Source: Paracoccaceae bacterium (GTDB lineage Bacteria; Pseudomonadota; Alphaproteobacteria; Rhodobacterales; Rhodobacteraceae). Taken from it: a stretch of DNA of 64,000 nucleotides. Under the pieces are notes generated by a model. The model saw only the letters and a program-made list of their open reading frames with translations. It made no database searches and was not told the origin of the DNA. The stretch spans positions 1 to 64,000 of the forward strand of contig JAIOYF010000004.1 in assembly GCA_021741245.1 (NCBI GenBank), given 5' to 3'. Both the position numbers and the translations under genes were made by a program. This document shows, in pieces, positions 25,928 through 34,474 of the stretch (position 1 is its first letter; each line of letters opens with the position of its first letter).

Positions 25928-27534
25928 TCGGCGTGGCCTCGCCTTCTGCCCTATTGGCGCAGCAGGCGCAGATTTTTGCCACGCAACCCCTGTTCATCTT
26001 GCCCGAACAAGTGGCCAGCCTGTGGCAAAGCCCTCGTGACGTCTGGACCTATGCCGAAGTGGCGGCAGAGGTGACGGCACTGCGCGGCCTTTATGCGGGG
26101 GCCGGGTATCGCCACGGGCATCGCGTGGCGCTGATGCTGGAAAACCGGCCTGATCATTTCATCCATTGGCTGGCGCTGAACGGGCTGGGCGTCAGCGTGG
26201 TGCCGCTGAACCCCGATGCGACCGGGCCGGAACTGGCGTGGATGCTGCACCACGCGGGTGCCTGTCTGGTGGTTGCCTTGCCCCATCGCCTGCCGCAGGT
26301 ATCGGGCCATGGGATCGCCGCGATTGGCGCAGGCGACGCGCCGCCCCCAGCCCCCGCGTCTTTGGCGCAGGTTGAGCCCGGCGAATGTGCGCTGATCTAT
26401 ACATCGGGCACAACGGGGCGGCCCAAGGGCTGTCTGTTGTCGGACCATTACTTTCTGACGTGGGGCCTGTGCTATGGCGCGCAACCCGCCCCGATTGCGC
26501 TGCAAGCCGGACAAGAGCGGCTGATGACGCCGCTGCCTGCCTTTCACGTCAATGCCATGGGCAACAGTTTCATGGGGATGCTGGCCACAGGTGGCGCACA
26601 GGTCATCGTTGACCGCTTTCATCCGCGCAGTTGGTGGGCCATGGCGCAGGCAACCAAGGCCACCTGCTTTCACTATCTGGGAGTGATGCCCGCCATCCTT
26701 TTGTCCCTGCCCGAGGGGCCGCAGGACCGGGCGCATCACTTCCGCTTTGGCTTTGGCGGCGGGGTGCATCCCGATCATCACGCCGCCTTTGAGACCCGCT
26801 TTGGCGTGCCCTTGCTGGAGGGCTGGGCCATGACCGAAACCGGGGGGGCCTGTCTGCTGGTATCTGCAAGCGCGCCGCGACATGTCGGCACGCGCAGCCT
26901 TGGCCGCGCCTCGCGCCCCGGCCCCGCGATGGAGACCCGCTTGATCGACGATGCGGGCCGGGACGTGGAGCAAGGCAAGCCGGGCGAGTTGCTGGTGCGG
27001 GCTAAGGGCGATGATCCGCGCTCGGGCCTGTTCTCGGGCTATCTGAATGATCCTGTGGCCACCGCCGCGATCTGGGCGGGGGGGTGGCTGCACACGGGTG
27101 ACATTATGCGCCAAGGCCTCGATGGCACTTTGCACTTCGCCGACCGCAAGAAGAACATGATCCGCCGCTCGGGCGAGAACATCTCGGCGCTGGAGGTGGA
27201 GGGCGTGCTGAACGCCCATCCGATGGTCGCGCAGGCCGCTGTCGTGGCCGCAGATGACCCGATCCGTGAGGAAGAGGTGATGGCCATCATCGTGCCCAAG
27301 CCCGGCGCGGATGAGGCGGCACTGGCCCATGACCTGCTGGCGCATGTCGCGGCGCGCCTCGCCTATTTCAAGGTGCCCGGCTTTGTCGTGTTCCGCGATG
27401 CCTTGCCCGTCACTTCGACCCAAAAGGTGCGCAAGGCCGATCTGGGCGAGCTGTCACGACAGCCCATGGAGGATGCGCGGGCCCATGATCTGCGCATTCA
27501 AAAGCAGGCCCTGCGAAAGGCCGCAGGTTTGTAG
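25924..27534 (+). CDS. Adenylate-forming acyl-CoA ligase (second paralogue)
   Basis: The start at the ATG at 25924 overlaps the preceding stop by 4 nt and gives 536 residues, the same length as the first ligase in this block. Motifs are YTSGTTGRPKG (about 158-168), GWAMTETGGACL (about 300), LHTGDI, DRKKNMIRRSGENIS and the A10 lysine in PVTSTQKVRKAD. The two ligases share long identical stretches (for example RRSGENISALEVE) and clearly arose by duplication. Their differing C-terminal and substrate-pocket regions suggest two different acids. It ends the first sub-block, before the TRAP genes. Confidence 0.9.
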   Translation: MIGVASPSALLAQQAQIFATQPLFILPEQVASLWQSPRDVWTYAEVAAEVTALRGLYAGAGYRHGHRVALMLENRPDHFIHWLALNGLGVSVVPLNPDATGPELAWMLHHAGACLVVALPHRLPQVSGHGIAAIGAGDAPPPAPASLAQVEPGECALIYTSGTTGRPKGCLLSDHYFLTWGLCYGAQPAPIALQAGQERLMTPLPAFHVNAMGNSFMGMLATGGAQVIVDRFHPRSWWAMAQATKATCFHYLGVMPAILLSLPEGPQDRAHHFRFGFGGGVHPDHHAAFETRFGVPLLEGWAMTETGGACLLVSASAPRHVGTRSLGRASRPGPAMETRLIDDAGRDVEQGKPGELLVRAKGDDPRSGLFSGYLNDPVATAAIWAGGWLHTGDIMRQGLDGTLHFADRKKNMIRRSGENISALEVEGVLNAHPMVAQAAVVAADDPIREEEVMAIIVPKPGADEAALAHDLLAHVAARLAYFKVPGFVVFRDALPVTSTQKVRKADLGELSRQPMEDARAHDLRIQKQALRKAAGL

Positions 27535-27554
27535 GATAACGGTGAAAGGATGAA

Positions 27555-27569
27555 TGTATACAGTATGCA
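27555..27569. promoter_or_regulatory. Pseudo-palindrome TGTATACAGTATGCA upstream of the first TRAP operon
   Basis: The 15-bp element has arms TGTATAC and GTATGCA around a central A, with 6 of 7 positions paired. It lies in the 138-bp spacer between the second ligase and dctP, in an AT-rich pocket. FCD-type GntR regulators often bind such TNGTATAC-like sites, and one is encoded downstream at 31324. Its role as that protein's operator is inferred. Confidence 0.5.
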
Positions 27570-27672
27570 AACGAAGAAAATACCGTAAACTGGCCCCAAA
27601 AGGCGATCAAGATCCGGAGTCGCAGCGCAATCTGCGCCATTCGGGCACGTAAATCCCAACAAGGAGAAACCC

Positions 27673-28647
27673 ATGAAATTTCTAAAGCCTGCGGCCTTTG
27701 CCGCCCTGATGTCGGCGCTTGCACCCGCTGCCTATGCCGAAGACGTCATCAACGCCGTCCACTTTGCCCCGGCCCCCAGCGACTTTACCCAAGAGTTCTT
27801 GCGTTTTGTTGAGGCCGTGAATGAACGCGGCAAAGGTGTGGTGCGCATTGATGTAAAGGGTGGCCCCGAGATCATCCCCAACCCGCAGCTTGGCACGGTC
27901 CAGCAATCGGGCCTGATCGACATGATCCACACCCCGGCTGGCCTTTATCTTGAACTGGTGCCCGAGGGCGAGGTTCTGTCTGCCTCAACGGTCACCCCGG
28001 CCGAAGCCCGCGCCAATGGTGGCTGGGACCTGCTGGACAGCATCTATCAGGCCAAGGGCAATGCAAAGCTGCTGGCCCATATGGACGCCTCTGCCGGGTT
28101 CCATATCTGGACGGTGAACGAGCCAAAACTGACCGGCGATGGCATGCTGGATTTCGACGGCATCTTGCTTCGCGCCTCGCCGCTTTACAAACAACTGTTT
28201 GAAAATCTTGGGGCCACGTTCATCATCCAGCCCGCGCCTGAGGTTTATACCTCGCTGGAGCGGGGCGTGATCAATGCCAATGCCTATCCGGTGCTGGGCT
28301 ATGCCTCCTTTGGCTGGGACAAGTTCACCAAATACCGCGTCGACCCCAGCTATTTCCGCATGGATGTGCTGATTTCGATGAACCTTGATGCCTTTAACGC
28401 GCTGTCGCCGGAATCCCAAAAGATCGTCGTCGATACGGCGATGGAGTTCGAACAAAAGAGCTATGACGAAACGGCGGCTTTGGCTGTCAAACTGGCGCAA
28501 GAGATGGTGGACAAGGGCCAGAAGGTCGTCACGATGACGGGCGAGGGCAAAGATCGTTTCTTGAAAACTGCCGCCGACGCATCATGGCAGCGGATGGAGT
28601 CGCGCGATCCGACCAATATCGCAAAGCTGAAAGAACTGTTCCAGTGA
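27673..28647 (+). CDS. TRAP transporter solute-binding protein (DctP family), system 1
   Basis: The periplasmic receptor of a tripartite ATP-independent transporter, which uses a sodium or proton gradient to import organic acids or related solutes. The 324 residues start with a signal peptide (KFLKPAAFAALMSALAPAAYA, probable cleavage after AYA). The DctP fold follows with the arginine-containing strand WDGILL-type segment LDFDGILLRASPLY, which normally binds the carboxylate. A strong AAGGAG site precedes the ATG. It leads dctP-dctQ-dctM. The ligand cannot be inferred beyond a probable carboxylate. Confidence 0.93.
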   Translation: MKFLKPAAFAALMSALAPAAYAEDVINAVHFAPAPSDFTQEFLRFVEAVNERGKGVVRIDVKGGPEIIPNPQLGTVQQSGLIDMIHTPAGLYLELVPEGEVLSASTVTPAEARANGGWDLLDSIYQAKGNAKLLAHMDASAGFHIWTVNEPKLTGDGMLDFDGILLRASPLYKQLFENLGATFIIQPAPEVYTSLERGVINANAYPVLGYASFGWDKFTKYRVDPSYFRMDVLISMNLDAFNALSPESQKIVVDTAMEFEQKSYDETAALAVKLAQEMVDKGQKVVTMTGEGKDRFLKTAADASWQRMESRDPTNIAKLKELFQ

Positions 28648-28655
28648 TCTGAACA

Positions 28656-28678
28656 GGCGGCGCAGGTGCCGCGCCGCC
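28656..28678 (+). other. Intra-operon hairpin between dctP and dctQ (system 1)
   Basis: GGCGGCGC at 28656-28663 pairs perfectly with GCGCCGCC at 28671-28678 over a 7-nt loop, nine bases after the dctP stop. There is no T-run. Hairpins at this place commonly stabilise the upstream mRNA so that the binding protein is made in excess over the membrane subunits. The same arrangement is found in the second TRAP operon of this window. Confidence 0.65.
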
Positions 28679-28739
28679 CCATCCCTTGCCCTGATGTCCG
28701 CGCGGCATATGGGCAAGGGGGCCTGTCCCTCACGCTGGA

Positions 28740-29261
28740 ATGTGGATGATGAAAACACTGTTCGATCTTTCCGGCCGTCTCAGCTGGCTTCTTGTTGCGC
28801 TTGCCCGTGTGCTGGTTGGGGCATTGGTCTTGCTTGTCGTGTCTGATGTGGCGGTGCGCAACGCAGGCATGAAGCCGCTGGGTTGGGCCGTCAACACCTC
28901 GGAGTTCTTTTTGCTTTATATCACCTTTTTGTCGATGCCTTGGCTGGTGCGGCGCAAGGGCCATGTTTTTGTAGAGTTTCTGCGGGTTGCCCTGTCGCCT
29001 GAACTCAGGCTTTTGCTGGCGCGGGTCGTCTATGCGGCCTGTCTTGCGCTGTGCCTTTATCTGACATGGGTGGCGGCAACTTCGCTGATCACAGCGGTAC
29101 AGCGCGGCACCTATGAGATGCGTACCTTCGACATTCCCAAATGGGTGGTCTTCTTTCCGATGGTGCTGGCCTTTGGCCTCTCAGCGGTGGAATGGCTGCG
29201 TTATTTGCTGGGATATGACGATTTTTACGACCGCGACCTGATGGACGTGGGGGGGCACTAG
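28740..29261 (+). CDS. TRAP transporter small permease subunit (DctQ family), system 1
   Basis: The 173-residue protein has four predicted membrane helices (about 14-36, 50-66, 89-112 and 133-155) and the DctQ-type connecting segment MPWLVRRKGHVFVEFLR. DctQ joins the binding protein's membrane partner complex with the large subunit. Three possible ATGs lie within the first four codons. It is 92 bp after dctP, with a hairpin in between, and 3 bp before dctM. Confidence 0.9.
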   Translation: MWMMKTLFDLSGRLSWLLVALARVLVGALVLLVVSDVAVRNAGMKPLGWAVNTSEFFLLYITFLSMPWLVRRKGHVFVEFLRVALSPELRLLLARVVYAACLALCLYLTWVAATSLITAVQRGTYEMRTFDIPKWVVFFPMVLAFGLSAVEWLRYLLGYDDFYDRDLMDVGGH

Positions 29262-29264
29262 GCC

Positions 29265-30581
29265 ATGGATTGGTATTATGCCTTTGCCATCCTGATCTCA
29301 TCGGTGCTGGTGCTGATGGGGCTGGGGGTGCCGGTCGCCTTTGCCTTTTTTGCGACGAATATTCTGGGGCTGTTTGTGTTCTTTGGCGGCTCTCGCGGTG
29401 TGACCCAGATGGTCTCCAACTTTTCAGAAGCCATCTCGACCTATTCCCTTGCGCCTTTGCCGATGTTTCTGGTCATGGGCAGCCTGTTCTTCCGCTCGGG
29501 CCTGGGCGACCGGGTGATCGAGGCGCTGGATCTGGCCATCGGCAATCTGCGCGGGCGGCTCAGCTATGTGACCTTGGGGGCGGGGGCGGTGTTTGCGGCC
29601 TTGTCCGGATCTTCGCTGGCCAATGCCGGAATGATGGGCAGCCTGATGGCCCCCGAGATGCTGAAACGGAATTACAAGCCGCACATGGCCTATGGGCCGA
29701 TCCTTGGCGCGGGCAGTCTGGCTGTTGTGATCCCCCCTTCAACGCTTGGGGTTTTGCTGGGTAGTCTTGCACAGATTGATGTGGGCGCACTGTTGATCGC
29801 AGGGGTGATCCCCGGTCTGTTGCTGGTGGTGATGTATGGCACGCTGATCTTTACCCAAACCATGATCGACCCCGAGGCCGCCCCGCAATATGCCGTGCCC
29901 GAAACCAGCGGCTGGCTGAAGGTGAAGGCGATTGCCGCCAATATCTTGCCGATGGGGTTTTTGATCTTTTGTGTGGTGGGCACCATCATCATGGGCATTG
30001 CCACCCCGACGGAAAGCGCGGGGCTTGGCTGTATGGGGGTGCTTGCGCTTTTGGTTATCTATCGCAAGTTCAGCTTGGCCGTGATCTGGCAATCGCTTGA
30101 TGACGCGGTAAAAGTGACGGGGATGACCTTTTTGATCATCACCGCCTCGACCACCTTCAGTCAGGTCTTTGCCTTTTCTGGCGCGTCAAACGGCTTTATC
30201 ACGGCGCTGACCAGTTTTGACATCGGGCCCTACGGGATCTTGTTCTTGATGATCGTCGTGATCTTGATCCTTGGCATGTTCATGGATCAGGTCTCGATGA
30301 TGCTGATCACCATTCCGCTGTTCATGCCGGTCGCGGGACAGTTCGGCTTTGATCCGGTCTGGTTCGGGTTGATGCTGCTTTTGGCCTATGAGATAGGGTT
30401 CACCACGCCACCCTTTGGCCTGCTGCTGTTTGTGGTTCTTGGCGTGGCCCCCAAGGGCACGTCGCTGACCACAATGGCCTTTGCCGCGGCGCCTTATGTG
30501 GGGGTCACGCTGTTGTTGATCATTCTTGTGGCGGCCTTTCCGCAACTGGCGCTTTGGCTGCCAAGCCTGATGGAGCGATAG
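29265..30581 (+). CDS. TRAP transporter large permease subunit (DctM family), system 1
   Basis: The 438-residue, strongly hydrophobic protein has about 12 membrane helices. Family motifs include FALSGSSLANAGMMGSLMAPEM (inverted-repeat pore motif), PPSTLGVLLGSLAQIDVGALLIAGVIPGLLL and ATPTESAGLG. It forms the ion-coupled transport channel with DctQ. A TAG stop is followed directly by the next gene's ATG at 30583, so the operon continues into catabolic genes. Confidence 0.94.
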   Translation: MDWYYAFAILISSVLVLMGLGVPVAFAFFATNILGLFVFFGGSRGVTQMVSNFSEAISTYSLAPLPMFLVMGSLFFRSGLGDRVIEALDLAIGNLRGRLSYVTLGAGAVFAALSGSSLANAGMMGSLMAPEMLKRNYKPHMAYGPILGAGSLAVVIPPSTLGVLLGSLAQIDVGALLIAGVIPGLLLVVMYGTLIFTQTMIDPEAAPQYAVPETSGWLKVKAIAANILPMGFLIFCVVGTIIMGIATPTESAGLGCMGVLALLVIYRKFSLAVIWQSLDDAVKVTGMTFLIITASTTFSQVFAFSGASNGFITALTSFDIGPYGILFLMIVVILILGMFMDQVSMMLITIPLFMPVAGQFGFDPVWFGLMLLLAYEIGFTTPPFGLLLFVVLGVAPKGTSLTTMAFAAAPYVGVTLLLIILVAAFPQLALWLPSLMER

Positions 30582-30582
30582 C

Positions 30583-31275
30583 ATGAGCTTTTCCCTCGTC
30601 TTGTTCTATGACGCCCAATCCGCCCCACCCCTTGGGGCGGATGAGGTGGCGGCCCTGCGGGCATTGCTCGCCGCTGTTCCCGGCGCGGTGGAGGCGATGA
30701 TCTTCACCCCCGCCATGGCATCAGATGCCTATGTGGATGATGGGGCGGCCCCGCCGCTGGGTCTGCAACTGCAGTTCCCGACGCTGGAGGCGATGGAAGC
30801 CGCCTGCACCACGGCAAGCCCACTTGCGACACTGGGCGATGCAGTCCCGTCACTGGCGCAGGGTGCGGCCACGGTGCAGGCCTTTTGGCGGCGCAGTTGG
30901 GGCGTGGATGAGCCTGCGCTGCAAACCGCGCCGGGCGCGCAGCCCTGTTCCTATGTGGTGCATTATCCGGGGCCTGCGCAGGATCTGAACGCATGGCTGG
31001 ACCATTACATCGCCGGGCACCCGCCGCTGTTTCAACGCCTGCCGGGCATCCGCGCCATCGAGATCTTGACGCGGGTCGACTGGGTCAGCCACCTCCCGAT
31101 GCGCAAGGTGAACCATATGCAGCGCAACCGGGTGATGTTTGACAGCCCCGAGGCCTTGACCGCCGCGCTGCAATCCCCCGTCCGCCACGAGTTGCGTGCC
31201 GATTTCCACACCTTTCCGCCTTTTGAGGGCGGCAACTTCCACTATCCGATGTGGACGGAGATGGTGCCCCTGTGA
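30583..31275 (+). CDS. EthD-like dimeric alpha-beta barrel protein
   Basis: The 230 residues appear to hold two ferredoxin-like halves. The second (about 122-230) matches EthD-type proteins: SYVVHYPGPAQDLNAWLDHYIAGHPPLFQRLPGIRAIEI. The first half (LVLFYDAQSAPPLGADEVAALRALLAAVPG) is a divergent copy. EthD-fold proteins include small monooxygenase accessories, muconolactone isomerase-like enzymes and stress proteins. Here it follows the transporter and precedes the regulator and flavin monooxygenase, so a role in the same oxidation pathway is plausible. No catalytic residue can be assigned. Confidence 0.75.
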   Translation: MSFSLVLFYDAQSAPPLGADEVAALRALLAAVPGAVEAMIFTPAMASDAYVDDGAAPPLGLQLQFPTLEAMEAACTTASPLATLGDAVPSLAQGAATVQAFWRRSWGVDEPALQTAPGAQPCSYVVHYPGPAQDLNAWLDHYIAGHPPLFQRLPGIRAIEILTRVDWVSHLPMRKVNHMQRNRVMFDSPEALTAALQSPVRHELRADFHTFPPFEGGNFHYPMWTEMVPL

Positions 31276-31323
31276 CCCAGATCGACCTTGCCCCAGATCA
31301 AACTTCCCTTGCCGGAGAGACGC

Positions 31324-32016
31324 GTGACTGAAACCTTTGCCATCAAACGCCAGCCCGCCCTTGCCGTGCAGGTCTATGACCAATTGCGCCAGATGCTGGG
31401 GGCACAGGTGTTTGAACCCGGTGCGCGTCTGGTGGAAGAGGATATCAGCCGCCGCCTGTCGGTCTCGCGCACCCCGGTGCGCGAGGCGTTGTTTCGGCTT
31501 GAACAGATGGGACTGGTTGAACAGGGCGACGGTGGCTTTCGCGTGCCCCGGCTGACCTTGCAAGATGTGCACGAGATCTTCCAGATGCGGCGGCTTTTGG
31601 AACCGCAGGCCGTGGCGGATATTGCCCTTGCGCTTACCGAGGCTGACATGCCCGCGCAACGCGCTGGGCGGGACCGCATGCTGGCCGCCACCACCGAGGA
31701 GGAGGCCGCCGCCGCCAATATCGCGTTTCGGGCGCTGTGGTTGTCGCATATCCCCAATCGCCGGATGCAAGATGTTCTGGCCCGGTTTGACGGGCAGGTT
31801 GTGCTGGTGCGGCGGGCAACCCTGCGCTCTGCGGCCGCACGGTCCCTTGCCACGGCGGGCGTCTGCGCCTTGGTCGATGCGTTCGAGGCGCGCGATCCGG
31901 TCACGGCCCGCCGCGTGATGGAAGATTTCATTGATGCCGCCCTTGCCTCGTTTGAAGAGGTGGTGACGGTGGCGGCCTTGGGTAGCCTTCCCCTTCAGAC
32001 AGAAAGCAAGCCATGA
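31324..32016 (+). CDS. GntR-family regulator, FCD type
   Basis: A GTG at 31324 preceded by GGAGAG is the likely start (230 residues); the frame is open from 31288. Residues about 15-75 are the GntR winged helix (QVYDQLRQML, LSVSRTPVREALFRLEQMGLV). Residues about 85-215 are an FCD all-helical effector domain (FQMRRLLEPQAVADIALAL), which binds metal and carboxylates. Its stop overlaps the next start by 4 nt. It probably represses the TRAP-aldolase block until its substrate is present, perhaps through TGTATACAGTATGCA at 27555. Confidence 0.9.
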   Translation: MTETFAIKRQPALAVQVYDQLRQMLGAQVFEPGARLVEEDISRRLSVSRTPVREALFRLEQMGLVEQGDGGFRVPRLTLQDVHEIFQMRRLLEPQAVADIALALTEADMPAQRAGRDRMLAATTEEEAAAANIAFRALWLSHIPNRRMQDVLARFDGQVVLVRRATLRSAAARSLATAGVCALVDAFEARDPVTARRVMEDFIDAALASFEEVVTVAALGSLPLQTESKP

Positions 32017-33101
32017 CAGTGCATCCGATCTATGGGCCCAACCGGTTCAAGCTGGGGATCTTTGCCGCCAATGCCGATGGTGGCCTGACCGTGACCAAGG
32101 TGCCCGAACGCTGGCCCGCAGCATGGGAGGGCGTTGTCGCGGCGGCGCGGATTGCCGACCGGGCGGGGATTGAGTTCTTTTTGCCCATTGCGCGCTGGAA
32201 GGGGTTTGAGGGCGAAACCAATTCCCGGCAGTACTCCTATGAGACCTTTACCTTTGCGGCGGCCCTTTCGGGGGTGACTGAACGGATCGGCCTGTTTTCC
32301 ACCGTGCATGTGCCAATGGTTCACCCGTTGTTTGCGGCCAAGGCCTTGGCGACGGTAGATCAGGCCTCCAACGGGCGGGCGGGGCTGAACATCGTGGCGG
32401 GCTGGAACCCCGACGAATTCGCCATGTTCGGGCTGGAGCGGGTCGAAGCCCCCTATGATCAGGCAAGCGAATGGATCGAGATCATTTCGCGGCTTTACGC
32501 CCAGACCGAGCCTTTTGACCATGAGGGCGCCTATTACACGATGCGCAACGCCGTGACCTTGCCCAAGCCTGTGGCAGGCAAGCGTCCACCGGTTCTGAAC
32601 GCAGCCTTTTCGCCACCGGGCCGGGCCTTTGCCGCCCAGAATGCGGATTTTCTGTTCACCACCTTCAAAAGCATCGCCGCAGGCAAGACCACGATCGAGG
32701 ATATGGCGGCGCGGTCGTCCGATACAGGACGTCAGGTCGGCGTCTATACCACAACCCATGTGGTCTGCCGCCCAACCCGGGACGAGGCCGAGGCCTATTA
32801 TCACCATTATGCCGTCACGATGGCAGATACTGCGGCACTGGATTACATGATGGGCAAGCAGGCGGCCAATGCCAGCAACCATGATCCCGAAACCTATCAG
32901 CTTCACCGAAAATGGTTTGCAGGCGGGGCGGGGACCTTTCCGCTGATCGGCACGCCACAAGACATTGCCGAACAGATGGTAGAGATGTCACGGGCGGGGT
33001 TTGCCGGAACCACGGTCAGTTTTGTCAATTTCGCGCAAGAATTGCCGTATTTCTGCGACACCGTGTTGCCGCTGCTGGTCAAGGCGGGATTGCGCGCATG
33101 A
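32013..33101 (+). CDS. RutA-like flavin-dependent monooxygenase (LLM class)
   Basis: The 362-residue protein is a bacterial luciferase-like monooxygenase of the RutA/SfnG group. The signature includes YSYETFTFAAALSGVTERI, FSTVHVPMVHPLFAAKALATVDQ and NIVAGWNPDEFAMFG. RutA opens the uracil ring by a flavin-N5-peroxide; relatives oxidise sulfones and aminopolycarboxylates. They need FMNH2 from a flavin reductase, and no RutF-like reductase is encoded nearby. An oxidative ring-opening or C-N cleavage step fits the context. It overlaps both neighbours by 4 nt. Confidence 0.88.
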   Translation: MTVHPIYGPNRFKLGIFAANADGGLTVTKVPERWPAAWEGVVAAARIADRAGIEFFLPIARWKGFEGETNSRQYSYETFTFAAALSGVTERIGLFSTVHVPMVHPLFAAKALATVDQASNGRAGLNIVAGWNPDEFAMFGLERVEAPYDQASEWIEIISRLYAQTEPFDHEGAYYTMRNAVTLPKPVAGKRPPVLNAAFSPPGRAFAAQNADFLFTTFKSIAAGKTTIEDMAARSSDTGRQVGVYTTTHVVCRPTRDEAEAYYHHYAVTMADTAALDYMMGKQAANASNHDPETYQLHRKWFAGGAGTFPLIGTPQDIAEQMVEMSRAGFAGTTVSFVNFAQELPYFCDTVLPLLVKAGLRA

Positions 33102-34474
33102 CCGTGTTGTCCCAGCTTTTGGCCACCCTTGGCCCCGATGTGGTCACCCGTGGGGCCGCAGTCCCCGACCGCAATCGCCATGATTGGTCCGGGGACGCGC
33201 CGGTTGAACCGCTTGCCCTGATCCGGCCACGCAGCGTGGAGGAGGTGTCTGCCGCCCTGCGCATTTGCCATGCAAGCCACACCCCGGTGGTTGCACAGGG
33301 CGGATTGACCGGAATTTCTGGCGGGGCGATGCCGATTGCACAGGGTGTGGCCCTTTCGCTTGAACGGATGAACCGCGTGATCGACGTGGACCCCGGCCAA
33401 GCGACCCTGAGTGCCGAGGCTGGCTGCCTGCTGGAGGTCGCACAAAATGCCGCGACCGAACAGGGGCTTATGCTGGCCATCGACCTTGGCGCGCGCGGCA
33501 GTTGCACACTTGGCGGTGTCATCTCGACCAATGCGGGCGGCAATCAGGTGCTGCGCTATGGCATGACGCGCGAGCATGTCTTGGGCGTCGAGGTGGTGCT
33601 GGCCGATGGCACCATCTTGCCCGCGATGAACCGTCTGCTGAAGAACAATGTCGGTATCGACCTCAAGCACCTGTTCATAGGGTCCGAAGGGTTGCTGGGC
33701 ATCGTGACCAAAGCGGTCTTTCGTCTGCAACCCCGCCCGACCCATGGGGCCACGGCCTTTGTCGGCTGTGCATCTTCGGGGGCGATGCTGGATTTGCTGC
33801 GCCGTGTGCGCGCGGCGCTTGGGCCTGATCTGATCTCGTTCGAGGTGATGTGGCCCAGCTTTTATGACATCATGCGCGAGGGCATCGCGGCCCCCCATCC
33901 GCTTGCGGAACGCCATGGTGTTTACGTGATCGTCGAGGCGGGGGGCTTTGATCCGCAGGTTCGCGACCGGCTGGAAACCTGCCTTGCGGATGCCATGGCG
34001 GCGGGGGCGTTGGCGGATGCGGTGATCGGGGCCAATCTGCGCGAAGACCGCAGCTTTTGGGCGGTGCGGGAATCCGTCACGCATTATGCGCGCATTCTTG
34101 GCCCGCTCACCGCCTTTGATATCGGCATCCCGCTGGATCGCATGGCCGCCGCCGTGGCCGATCTGGAGGCGGCCTTGCGGGCGCGCTGGCCTGATGTGCG
34201 GGCGTTGAGTTATGGCCACATGGGCGACAGCAACCTGCATCTGGTGGTCAATTGCCCCTCGGCTGTGGTGCAACCGTCCAAAGAGATCAAGGCGCTGGTC
34301 TATGGCATGACCCGCGACCTTGGCGGCACCGTGTCTGCCGAACATGGCATTGGCACGTCGAAGCGCGATGTGATTGGCTATAGCCGGTCTGCGGAAGAAT
34401 TGGCCACCATGCGCGCCCTCAAGGCCACGCTTGATCCCCACACCATCCTCAACCCCGGAAAGAGCTTTTCATGA
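33098..34474 (+). CDS. FAD-linked oxidase, D-lactate/2-hydroxy acid dehydrogenase type
   Basis: The ATG at 33098 overlaps the monooxygenase stop and gives 458 residues. The protein has the PCMH-type FAD-binding domain (PLALIRPRSVEEVSAALRI, GGLTGISGGAMP, GARGSCTLGGVISTNAGG) and a C-terminal domain with SYGHMGDSNLHLVVN and EHGIGTSKRD, as in D-2-hydroxyglutarate and D-lactate dehydrogenases and GlcD. It likely oxidises a 2-hydroxy acid intermediate to the 2-oxo acid, which would suit a following aldolase acting in reverse. The exact acid is unknown. Confidence 0.9.
   Translation: MTVLSQLLATLGPDVVTRGAAVPDRNRHDWSGDAPVEPLALIRPRSVEEVSAALRICHASHTPVVAQGGLTGISGGAMPIAQGVALSLERMNRVIDVDPGQATLSAEAGCLLEVAQNAATEQGLMLAIDLGARGSCTLGGVISTNAGGNQVLRYGMTREHVLGVEVVLADGTILPAMNRLLKNNVGIDLKHLFIGSEGLLGIVTKAVFRLQPRPTHGATAFVGCASSGAMLDLLRRVRAALGPDLISFEVMWPSFYDIMREGIAAPHPLAERHGVYVIVEAGGFDPQVRDRLETCLADAMAAGALADAVIGANLREDRSFWAVRESVTHYARILGPLTAFDIGIPLDRMAAAVADLEAALRARWPDVRALSYGHMGDSNLHLVVNCPSAVVQPSKEIKALVYGMTRDLGGTVSAEHGIGTSKRDVIGYSRSAEELATMRALKATLDPHTILNPGKSFS

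Noticed and set aside
32013-33101. Naming this gene rutA
   Set aside because: No rutB-G genes lie near and no flavin reductase; only subfamily resemblance can be supported.
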